A stretch of DNA of 64,000 bases from Cordilura impudica (taxonomy: Eukaryota > Arthropoda > Insecta > Diptera > Scathophagidae). The stretch is taken from the NCBI GenBank assembly GCA_963682025.1, contig OY821519.1, positions 158,129,056 through 158,193,055 on the forward strand, read 5' to 3'. The notes beneath the pieces were generated by a model, which saw only the letters and a program-made list of their open reading frames with translations, was not told the DNA's origin and did no database searches. This document shows positions 1 to 8,768 of the stretch, piece after piece. Position numbers and translations under genes: made by a program. Every line of letters starts with the position of its first letter. Position 1 is the first letter of the stretch.

Positions 1-2838
1 TAGACCATTTCTAATACACTGCTGAAGATTTCGATAGTGAATTATATATGATTTTTTGTTAGTTAAATCGGGAATTAGTTTCTTAATATTATGATGTGTT
101 ATTGGTGGACTTTTAAGTTCAGCACAAAACGGTAAATCATTGTGACTATCGTGAAGTTCTTGAGGATAGTCTAAATCAACTTCTAAAATGTAACCAAAAT
201 CAGAGTTTTCGGTTACTTTCAAAATATCGAAGCTATCTATATCTTCAATCCATTCAAATTTACCTTCTGGTAAAGATTCAGACATTGCCCAACCATATAA
301 ATTGTTGGCGTCTAAATACATAAGATATTGTGTGGGCTTAGAACAATCATATGTTTTCATATATTTATGATTTGCAACTGTCCGACGTGTTGAGCATTGA
401 ACAATACCACCTCTAATTCCTTTTTTAATGAAATTATACATATTTATATCGGTGAACAATTCCAATTTAATTTTCGTTATTTTTAGCATGGCATCCCACG
501 ACAAACCAGGTGTCGTATAGTAATGACATGGATCAAGATGATATATTGATTTACAAACAGAACGAAAATTTTCAAATACATCAGTCAAAAGAAGTACATC
601 TGTTTTTAGATATAAAAGCATATACTCATTTAGAGATTGACAGTTAAATGTAGACCAAACACTTAACGCATGTTCATAATCAGCAATAGCACATTCTTTA
701 TTATTTAATGTAGAGAAAAACTGTTCGCGAGAAGGTAAGGAATTTTCGTTTAATTTCTCAGCTGAATCAATATACTCATAAGGAAATATACCTTTTCTTT
801 TCAAAAGATTAAATTCTAATTGATTTGGAAATATCGATTTTAATATTTTAAAGTCATCATTATGTAAATAATTAGATAAACTATCTAAACTTGATGACAT
901 AAATTTAAAAGAATCGAGAAAACGTAATTCTAAACTATATTTATCAGTTATTTGAATTCTTTTCGTAACAGATATATACAATTCTTTATTAAGAGGTATA
1001 ACATTTATACCACCCGGAAAATCTGCTAGTGCCTTTACAAACAAATGACAATCATAACCAGAAAAGTTATGAAAAATTATTGGGATATAGTTAGGCAATT
1101 GATAATTAATATTACATCTCAAATGAGCTGGACCGCGATATTGACCAGTTAAATGACAATGATCAGCACATCTATCATCACCTAAAAATTGATTACATAT
1201 ATGACACACATTAGTATTATATTGTTTTTCAAGTTCATGGGGTAACAGAGAATTCATTGGTACTACTTTCATTAAAAAGTTTTCACACAAAAAACGTGTA
1301 TCATCTATCAAATTTTGAACAAAATCTTTAACAACATCGTCACCCGTATACGTTCTAAACTTATTCAGTTTAGAATCAAAAGATGATTTTATGTAGTAGC
1401 TGTAAGCTATAGGTATATGTTTTTGAATGCTGATAACATTATTAGAATTTTTGTTGTTAATTTTACTTAATATACATTCAAAATCCGCATAGATAACAAA
1501 TGGTACATCTAATTTATTTTTAAAATTTTTGAACTGCAATATATTATCATTATCAACACCCGTAGGCATTTTGGTGACAATTTTATTGCATTCTTGTTTA
1601 TGTTTTAACAGCAAGAGTTCACTACTTGAATATTGTAAACAAAAATTACAAAAATATTTAGCACCATTATGTTTTGAAACCTGTGTGCTCAATAAACTAC
1701 TTAAGTTTCTTATCCAAACATAATGTGATTCATCGTTTTTATCATCTTGAATGTATAATAGATTGACATGAGTAATTTTTTCACCAACTGTCTTATAATA
1801 TGGTCCAACGATTTCTTTTTTTATCACATCACATCCAAAAACATTCACACTTATATTTAAATTATTTTTTTCAAATATCTTAATATCACCAACAGATAGA
1901 GGAAAGGTTAAGCTGGTGAAATCAATTGTTATTCCATTTGTTAGTGTTATTAAGCTTTGTGTGATAACATTACTAAAATGTGAATACTTTGGATTTAAAC
2001 GTTTGTTTTCTAATGCAGCTATAAGAGCCCATTTAAAACAATAATTATCATTATTTCTAATGTTGATGCACGCTTTTTTATTTCTAATAAATAGTGGTAG
2101 TTCTAAATATTTAGATCCTTTTATTGGACAATACTTGTTAACATTTATCTCAATTCTATTTATAGAGACTAGAGCCCAACCACTATCTCGCTCTTGAAAT
2201 TCATCCATTTTGGTTGCTATTTCTATACTATGACTATCGTACACGTCTGATAGATCTTGATCTAATTGAACTATTATCATTTTCGTTTGAAAAGATTTCA
2301 TACTAATTAGAGCACTATCATCATCATCATCATCATCATCATCATTTTCATTCTTATTAGTTTTTGAGAATTTTATATATTCTGCAAAAATTTCTATATT
2401 GAATTTTATATTTATATGTTCTAATAACATATTTTTTAAAATATTTATGATGCTTTCTTTTGCATTCGAAAATAAAATGTTTGTTGAAAGCTCACCTTCC
2501 TTTTTATTTTCGTATACAAAAGTTTGGATACGCTTATTAAATAAATTTTCGCTTATATATATATCGTTGTTTATAAACAAACGATTATTTTTTTTTTTAT
2601 GTTCATTAGTTCTCAAATGATGAGACCAAGAACCTTTTCTTATATTTAATTTACAAGTTTCACATCGTGTATAGCTACACGATGGAGTTTCTTCAATATT
2701 TTCAACTTTAACAATTTTTTCATTTTTTAAATTTAATTTTGTTTTGTTTGATTTTGGATTAATATGCTTATTATTAAAATGTCTTTTAAAATTAAATTTG
2801 GATACGAAAGACGTTCCACATATCTCACAGATGTACAT
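1..2838 (-). CDS. Protein-primed family B DNA polymerase, left-arm copy, partial
   Basis: Mirror copy of the polymerase gene at 8,769. It holds the N-terminal C2H2 finger, the exonuclease motifs and the first polymerase motif, and runs off the left edge of the window before the later polymerase motifs. The start given matches the second Met, just before the zinc finger. An earlier in-frame Met at 2,901 would lie inside a probable leader intron. The long Asp run encoded near 2,325-2,345 is also present in the other arm. The Polinton family replicates its linear DNA with this enzyme; whether this copy is functional cannot be judged because its 3' part is outside the window. Confidence 0.85.
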   Translation of the reverse strand, partial: MYICEICGTSFVSKFNFKRHFNNKHINPKSNKTKLNLKNEKIVKVENIEETPSCSYTRCETCKLNIRKGSWSHHLRTNEHKKKNNRLFINNDIYISENLFNKRIQTFVYENKKEGELSTNILFSNAKESIINILKNMLLEHINIKFNIEIFAEYIKFSKTNKNENDDDDDDDDDSALISMKSFQTKMIIVQLDQDLSDVYDSHSIEIATKMDEFQERDSGWALVSINRIEINVNKYCPIKGSKYLELPLFIRNKKACINIRNNDNYCFKWALIAALENKRLNPKYSHFSNVITQSLITLTNGITIDFTSLTFPLSVGDIKIFEKNNLNISVNVFGCDVIKKEIVGPYYKTVGEKITHVNLLYIQDDKNDESHYVWIRNLSSLLSTQVSKHNGAKYFCNFCLQYSSSELLLLKHKQECNKIVTKMPTGVDNDNILQFKNFKNKLDVPFVIYADFECILSKINNKNSNNVISIQKHIPIAYSYYIKSSFDSKLNKFRTYTGDDVVKDFVQNLIDDTRFLCENFLMKVVPMNSLLPHELEKQYNTNVCHICNQFLGDDRCADHCHLTGQYRGPAHLRCNINYQLPNYIPIIFHNFSGYDCHLFVKALADFPGGINVIPLNKELYISVTKRIQITDKYSLELRFLDSFKFMSSSLDSLSNYLHNDDFKILKSIFPNQLEFNLLKRKGIFPYEYIDSAEKLNENSLPSREQFFSTLNNKECAIADYEHALSVWSTFNCQSLNEYMLLYLKTDVLLLTDVFENFRSVCKSIYHLDPCHYYTTPGLSWDAMLKITKIKLELFTDINMYNFIKKGIRGGIVQCSTRRTVANHKYMKTYDCSKPTQYLMYLDANNLYGWAMSESLPEGKFEWIEDIDSFDILKVTENSDFGYILEVDLDYPQELHDSHNDLPFCAELKSPPITHHNIKKLIPDLTNKKSYIIHYRNLQQCIRNGL

Positions 2839-3442
2839 AATACAACAGAAATTAAAATAACGTTCTGAAAGTATTTGAAAAATTAAAGTTGAAATAAACA
2901 TAAATTATAGATTTGCTGTTAATATCTCTATAACATACCTGGATTTAGTGTAGATGTTTATATTTAAATATCTCTCAATTTCGGTTTAAGAGAATACTTT
3001 TAAGAATTAAGCTTTTACGTAGTTTTTCAATTAAATCGAATCCCGTTTCCACTTTTTTTATTTTAATATAGTTTTAAACAACTTTTAAATTATACAAAAA
3101 AAATATATATAATTTTCTGTTTATGTGTGTGATACGTTTTCTCTAAATAACAAAATTCAATTGTTTCATTGAAACTCATTAACAAATGTTTTTATATACA
3201 TTTTATATTCTTACTAAAATAAAGCCTTGTTCAAAAAGTTGCGATCAAGTGTATATATATATATATATATATATATGTTCGCATGTTATGTGAACATCTG
3301 TATATACAACAAAAAAAAAAAAAGTCTTCTATATTTTTCTTATTTTAATATTTTTTTATTTATGTTAAATAAAACTTCTTAACACATCAACGTTAAAGTT
3401 TATATTAACTAGTAGTAAATGTATTTCATCATATCAGCTAAT

Positions 3443-4102
3443 TTATAATATTTCCATATCTAAATCATGTGTATAATCTTGAATGTTGATTAATGTAACA
3501 TCGGATCGGTATGTAGTATCATCCTCAGAAACCACCTCAATTTCACCATTACTTAAAATTCTCTCATATTCAACTTGACGATATTCGAAACATGAAATAT
3601 TTAATCGACGTTTCAAGTAATTGCTGTCATATGTACAACGGATTCTCAATTTTATATTATCTTTATATTGGAGTTGAAAATGTCTATAAAATGGAGCCGA
3701 ACTTTCAATTATTCCTGCAATATTTTTTTCTTTTTTTAATAAATCTTGCCTAAATGTTTCAATAGCTTGTTCAACAGTAAAAGATTGATTTATAGGTGGT
3801 TGAGAGTCTTCTTGTTCTTCGATTGATTTAGATTCTGCTTTTGTTGTTGACTCGATGTTTTTATTTAAATCATCGATTGATTTAGATTCTGCTTTTGTTG
3901 TTGACTCGATGTTTTTATTTAAATCATTACTAAACTTTAAAAGTTTGAAATTTAGTTGTATGCTTACAGTATCATTATTTGGTAATTTTATTGCAAATTC
4001 AGTATTTTTAAGTTCATTTTCACTCAAATCAATAGGTAATGAAGCTGAAAACACTTGTATAATATAGATATATGAAAACAATATAATAAAAATATTTTTC
4101 AT
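3443..4102 (-). CDS. Polinton-associated secreted-type protein, left-arm copy
   Basis: Codes for 219 residues identical to the product at 7,505-8,164, which is described there. It lies between the (mirrored) 185-codon gene and the polymerase gene, with the same strand orientation as both. The function is unknown. Confidence 0.6.
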   Translation of the reverse strand: MKNIFIILFSYIYIIQVFSASLPIDLSENELKNTEFAIKLPNNDTVSIQLNFKLLKFSNDLNKNIESTTKAESKSIDDLNKNIESTTKAESKSIEEQEDSQPPINQSFTVEQAIETFRQDLLKKEKNIAGIIESSAPFYRHFQLQYKDNIKLRIRCTYDSNYLKRRLNISCFEYRQVEYERILSNGEIEVVSEDDTTYRSDVTLINIQDYTHDLDMEIL

Positions 4103-4195
4103 TTTAGTTTTTTCTTTTTAATAGATATGTTCTTAAGTTAGCGATATATTTTTGAATGAGATGATAAGAATTGTTTCTCATATTTATATACTAAT

Positions 4196-4783
4196 TTAAT
4201 AATCTCCATATTCAAATGAGTTATCTCCACCACCACCACCACCAGCTACTTTCTTAACTTTACTATCATTAGCCATTTTTTGAGAGAGGGGAGGTTTTTG
4301 CTGATTTTTATTCAATGAGTGGATATCAGTCTTACCATTATAAAGTTTAGTTGCACCTCTAAAAACATGATCATCTATTTCACTATAAACGCATGATGGT
4401 TTGTATGAATGTACATTTATATCTTTAAAACCGCCTTCATATACTGTTCCAACTAGTGATATCATACCACCAATAACCTCAATTTTTATATGTTGATTGT
4501 GACTAAATTGAAATATTGGAATATTTGTTGGCATTTGTTGTCCTCTATTAAGAGAAAAAATTTGCGTTCTAGTCCCTCCTTCTGCGGTTAGAAACACCTG
4601 CATTATAATATCCAAAACTATTGCATTTATTATTTGAAATGTTTTCCACTGTGCATGACAAATACAATATTTATCACCAGTTTTTAAAAATTGACCCCAA
4701 TACATATTTATCAAAGTTTTTAATTCAACTGAATCTCTTATTATAAATAACATATATATATATATATATATATATATTAACAT
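4196..4783 (-). CDS. Polinton-associated Gly-tailed protein, left-arm copy
   Basis: Same protein as 6,854-7,411. Here a shorter (TA)n run keeps an earlier in-frame Met, so the reading frame opens ten codons sooner and those codons are just translated microsatellite. I prefer the Met after the repeat (start 4,753), which both arms share. The function is unknown. Confidence 0.55.
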   Translation of the reverse strand: MLIYIYIYIYMLFIIRDSVELKTLINMYWGQFLKTGDKYCICHAQWKTFQIINAIVLDIIMQVFLTAEGGTRTQIFSLNRGQQMPTNIPIFQFSHNQHIKIEVIGGMISLVGTVYEGGFKDINVHSYKPSCVYSEIDDHVFRGATKLYNGKTDIHSLNKNQQKPPLSQKMANDSKVKKVAGGGGGGDNSFEYGDY

Positions 4784-5150
4784 AATAACAGAATATCAAT
4801 CTTGTTTGTTTGTACAACATACAGCTTTATCAATCACCTCTATCATAAGCGTGTTGATGTCCGAGATTTGTTTGTCAGTTTCAGTTATATAGTTTTGTTA
4901 TATGGTTTCAATCTATTAATCTAACAAAAAATAATAACAAATTTTTATTTATTTTTTTTTTTTAATCAATTTTTTATTTAAATTTTTTATTTATTTTTAT
5001 ACTTTTCTTTTTTAATTTTATATAATATATTAGAAATAAAATATATGATAACATTTAATTTTTAATTTTAATAATATTCAATTCAATTCAAAACAAATAA
5101 CTCCGGCTTTCGGTTGTCGTTGTCTTTGATTACATTCAATATTCTTCAAT

Positions 5151-5553
5151 TTACTTCTTTGGTGTATCTTGAACTAAAACAATAATAATTAATAATTAGA
5201 TTTAATAATAAATAAATAAAAACTATTTACCAAAAATTACCTGTTGTTTTCGCATTTATAGTTAATTCATAATTTAATTCGCTACTACCTTTCCTTTCTT
5301 TGGAAAGATAGTAGGTGTTGTGGTCAAATTCCGCAATAATATCGTCATCAATTGTATTATTGAACATACCGGGTAGGTATATATATTGGTTGTTTTCAAC
5401 CAAACATCGAATTTTCATCCCGAAGCGTGTCTGTACACGCTCCATCTTCATTATTTGGTAATTGTGATTGAAAACCATCTCATTTATAGAGAGAATTGTT
5501 TTGTTTTGACATTTTTTGAATATTTTTTTTAAATGTGCTTCCATTTTTAGCAA
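5151..5553 (-). CDS. Small Polinton gene next to palindrome centre, left copy
   Basis: Mirror of 6,039-6,441, with the same possible short intron (5,174-5,240). It lies nearest the palindrome centre, preceded by two TTCTGTTGCGG motifs at 5,625-5,635 and 5,707-5,717 that may belong to its promoter. The function is unknown. Confidence 0.55.
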
Positions 5554-5747
5554 TTTACTTAACTTGAATAATAGTTAAAGAAAACTAGAGGGGGTTTTTA
5601 TACAAAATTAAGAAATGTAATTTTTTCTGTTGCGGTTTTTTGTTTTTATAAAGTTGCAAATTTATTAAATGCGTGAGAAACAAAAAAAAATTTAGTTTTA
5701 AATAGCTTCTGTTGCGGTTTTTCTATTTAATCAAAAAATTTTAGATT

Positions 5748-5803
5748 AATTTAATAATTTCATTAACTAATAATAATATGGAATAAAACCACATTTATAT
5801 ATA

Positions 5804-5844
<41 letters not shown>
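5748..5844. other. Palindrome centre spacer with long poly-T
   Basis: These 97 bp are the only sequence not shared by the arms. It holds an AT-rich stretch, a short (TA)n run and then an uninterrupted T run of about 35 bases ending at 5,842. It would form the loop of a hairpin with stems longer than 5.7 kb. Confidence 0.85.
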
Positions 5845-5847
<3 letters not shown>

Positions 5848-6035
5848 CTAAAATTTTTTGATTAAATAGAAAAACCGCAACAGAAGCTATTTAAAACTAA
5901 ATTTTTTTTTGTTTCTCACGCATTTAATAAATTTGCAACTTTATAAAAACAAAAAACCGCAACAGAAAAAATTACATTTCTTAATTTTGTATAAAAACCC
6001 CCTCTAGTTTTCTTTAACTATTATTCAAGTTAAGT
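5848..6035 (+). promoter_or_regulatory. Divergent leader with paired CCGCAACAGAA motifs
   Basis: The motif CCGCAACAGAA occurs at 5,875-5,885 and 5,957-5,967, 82 bp apart, ahead of the 108-codon gene. It is mirrored in the other arm. Degenerate versions return at 13,091-13,101 (CCGCAGCAGAA) and 13,501-13,511. Exact repetition in an AT-rich leader suggests protein-binding sites or subterminal element repeats. This role is inferred. Confidence 0.4.
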
Positions 6036-6038
6036 AAA

Positions 6039-6441
6039 TTGCTAAAAATGGAAGCACATTTAAAAAAAATATTCAAAAAATGTCAAAACAAAACAATTCT
6101 CTCTATAAATGAGATGGTTTTCAATCACAATTACCAAATAATGAAGATGGAGCGTGTACAGACACGCTTCGGGATGAAAATTCGATGTTTGGTTGAAAAC
6201 AACCAATATATATACCTACCCGGTATGTTTAATAATACAATTGATGACGATATTATTGCGGAATTTGACCACAACACCTACTATCTTTCCAAAGAAAGGA
6301 AAGGTAGTAGCGAATTAAATTATGAATTAACTATAAATGCGAAAACAACAGGTAATTTTTGGTAAATAGTTTTTATTTATTTATTATTAAATCTAATTAT
6401 TAATTATTATTGTTTTAGTTCAAGATACACCAAAGAAGTAA
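6039..6441 (+). CDS. Small Polinton protein, 108 codons unspliced, probable terminal intron
   Basis: The first exon starts at the ATG at 6,039 after an AT-rich leader. Read straight through, the frame stops after 108 codons at 6,365. A GT at 6,352 and a T-rich stretch ending TTTTAG at 6,418 would instead splice to a short second exon ending in Lys-Lys-stop at 6,441, keeping frame. The product is small and basic near its start, with no membrane segment and no motif I recognise. It points away from the palindrome centre, and the next gene lies about 400 bp downstream on the same strand. It could be a small DNA-binding or virion-type accessory protein of the Polinton, but that is a guess. The arm-to-arm identity gives no independent test of coding. 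Confidence 0.55.
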
Positions 6442-6810
6442 ATTGAAGAATATTGAATGTAATCAAAGACAACGACAACCGAAAGCCGGAGTTATTTGTT
6501 TTGAATTGAATTGAATATTATTAAAATTAAAAATTAAATGTTATCATATATTTTATTTCTAATATATTATATAAAATTAAAAAAGAAAAGTATAAAAATA
6601 AATAAAAAATTTAAATAAAAAATTGATTAAAAAAAAAAATAAATAAAAATTTGTTATTATTTTTTGTTAGATTAATAGATTGAAACCATATAACAAAACT
6701 ATATAACTGAAACTGACAAACAAATCTCGGACATCAACACGCTTATGATAGAGGTGATTGATAAAGCTGTATGTTGTACAAACAAACAAGATTGATATTC
6801 TGTTATTATG

Positions 6811-6853
<43 letters not shown>

Positions 6854-6858
<5 letters not shown>

Positions 6859-7411
6859 ATTTATAATAAGAGATTCAGTTGAATTAAAAACTTTGATAAA
6901 TATGTATTGGGGTCAATTTTTAAAAACTGGTGATAAATATTGTATTTGTCATGCACAGTGGAAAACATTTCAAATAATAAATGCAATAGTTTTGGATATT
7001 ATAATGCAGGTGTTTCTAACCGCAGAAGGAGGGACTAGAACGCAAATTTTTTCTCTTAATAGAGGACAACAAATGCCAACAAATATTCCAATATTTCAAT
7101 TTAGTCACAATCAACATATAAAAATTGAGGTTATTGGTGGTATGATATCACTAGTTGGAACAGTATATGAAGGCGGTTTTAAAGATATAAATGTACATTC
7201 ATACAAACCATCATGCGTTTATAGTGAAATAGATGATCATGTTTTTAGAGGTGCAACTAAACTTTATAATGGTAAGACTGATATCCACTCATTGAATAAA
7301 AATCAGCAAAAACCTCCCCTCTCTCAAAAAATGGCTAATGATAGTAAAGTTAAGAAAGTAGCTGGTGGTGGTGGTGGTGGAGATAACTCATTTGAATATG
7401 GAGATTATTAA
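6854..7411 (+). CDS. Polinton-associated protein with Gly-rich tail, unknown function
   Basis: An open frame of 185 residues. The body (about residues 20-140) looks like a folded domain with Cys-rich and aromatic positions early (CICHAQW) and a Gly/beta-like stretch (IKIEVIGGMISLVGTVYEGG). The tail holds a run of six Gly followed by an acidic end (DNSFEYGDY). There is no signal peptide. The start given is the Met just after a (TA)n run. Upstream, about 6,700-6,790 can encode a short coiled-coil-like peptide in another frame, so a missed 5' exon is possible. It sits between the small central gene and the secreted-type gene, all on one strand. Polintons carry capsid, protease and packaging genes, but I cannot assign this to any of them. 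Confidence 0.6.
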
Positions 7412-7504
7412 ATTAGTATATAAATATGAGAAACAATTCTTATCATCTCATTCAAAAATATATCGCTAACTTAAGAACATATCTATTAAAAAGAAAAAAC
7501 TAAA

Positions 7505-8164
7505 ATGAAAAATATTTTTATTATATTGTTTTCATATATCTATATTATACAAGTGTTTTCAGCTTCATTACCTATTGATTTGAGTGAAAATGAACTTAAA
7601 AATACTGAATTTGCAATAAAATTACCAAATAATGATACTGTAAGCATACAACTAAATTTCAAACTTTTAAAGTTTAGTAATGATTTAAATAAAAACATCG
7701 AGTCAACAACAAAAGCAGAATCTAAATCAATCGATGATTTAAATAAAAACATCGAGTCAACAACAAAAGCAGAATCTAAATCAATCGAAGAACAAGAAGA
7801 CTCTCAACCACCTATAAATCAATCTTTTACTGTTGAACAAGCTATTGAAACATTTAGGCAAGATTTATTAAAAAAAGAAAAAAATATTGCAGGAATAATT
7901 GAAAGTTCGGCTCCATTTTATAGACATTTTCAACTCCAATATAAAGATAATATAAAATTGAGAATCCGTTGTACATATGACAGCAATTACTTGAAACGTC
8001 GATTAAATATTTCATGTTTCGAATATCGTCAAGTTGAATATGAGAGAATTTTAAGTAATGGTGAAATTGAGGTGGTTTCTGAGGATGATACTACATACCG
8101 ATCCGATGTTACATTAATCAACATTCAAGATTATACACATGATTTAGATATGGAAATATTATAA
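7505..8164 (+). CDS. Polinton-associated secreted-type protein with 17-residue duplication
   Basis: 219 residues. The N-terminus is a clear signal peptide: a Lys-Asn start, then a hydrophobic stretch over residues 4-20 ending near FSASLP. Residues about 58-92 contain a perfect tandem repeat of 17 residues (DLNKNIESTTKAESKSI then the same again), from a 51-bp duplication. The C-terminal half is charged, with Tyr and a few Cys (IRCTYDS, ISCFEYR) that could form disulfides. It follows the Gly-tailed gene by about 90 bp and precedes the polymerase gene, all on the same strand. I do not recognise a family. A secreted or membrane-routed protein is unusual for the standard Polinton gene set, so it is either lineage-specific or captured from a host. 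The function is unknown. Confidence 0.65.
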   Translation: MKNIFIILFSYIYIIQVFSASLPIDLSENELKNTEFAIKLPNNDTVSIQLNFKLLKFSNDLNKNIESTTKAESKSIDDLNKNIESTTKAESKSIEEQEDSQPPINQSFTVEQAIETFRQDLLKKEKNIAGIIESSAPFYRHFQLQYKDNIKLRIRCTYDSNYLKRRLNISCFEYRQVEYERILSNGEIEVVSEDDTTYRSDVTLINIQDYTHDLDMEIL

Positions 8165-8668
8165 ATTAGCTGATATGATGAAATACATTTACTACTAGTT
8201 AATATAAACTTTAACGTTGATGTGTTAAGAAGTTTTATTTAACATAAATAAAAAAATATTAAAATAAGAAAAATATAGAAGACTTTTTTTTTTTTTGTTG
8301 TATATACAGATGTTCACATAACATGCGAACATATATATATATATATATATATATACACTTGATCGCAACTTTTTGAACAAGGCTTTATTTTAGTAAGAAT
8401 ATAAAATGTATATAAAAACATTTGTTAATGAGTTTCAATGAAACAATTGAATTTTGTTATTTAGAGAAAACGTATCACACACATAAACAGAAAATTATAT
8501 ATATTTTTTTTGTATAATTTAAAAGTTGTTTAAAACTATATTAAAATAAAAAAAGTGGAAACGGGATTCGATTTAATTGAAAAACTACGTAAAAGCTTAA
8601 TTCTTAAAAGTATTCTCTTAAACCGAAATTGAGAGATATTTAAATATAAACATCTACACTAAATCCAG

Positions 8669-8742
8669 GTATGTTATAGAGATATTAACAGCAAATCTAT
8701 AATTTATGTTTATTTCAACTTTAATTTTTCAAATACTTTCAG
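8669..8742 (+). other. Probable leader intron of polymerase gene
   Basis: A consensus donor (CCAG then GTATGT) at 8,669 and an acceptor CTTTCAG ending at 8,742 lie just before the polymerase frame. Splicing them would remove the first in-frame Met at 8,706 and leave the Met at 8,769, directly ahead of the zinc finger. This is prediction only. Confidence 0.45.
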
Positions 8743-8768
8743 AACGTTATTTTAATTTCTGTTGTATT

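Larger units (their letters stand above)
1..5747 (-). repeat. Left arm of giant Polinton palindrome
   Basis: This stretch is the reverse complement of 5,845-11,608. All ORFs in it have identical translations in the other arm. The only differences I noticed are lengths of (TA)n runs, for example 4,750-4,778 against 6,810-6,855. Near the centre paired positions sum to 11,592, and further out to about 11,607 because of those microsatellites. The arm starts before the window, so the true palindrome is longer than 5.75 kb per arm. Confidence 0.95.

Noticed and set aside
5808..5842. Poly-T run as a retrotransposon poly-A tail on the minus strand
   Set aside because: It sits at the exact palindrome centre with no LINE or SINE sequence on either side; more likely a hairpin-associated or assembly feature.
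7540..7752. 70-codon antisense ORF (and its mirror at 3,855-4,067)
   Set aside because: A shadow of the signal-peptide gene, created by its tandem duplication.
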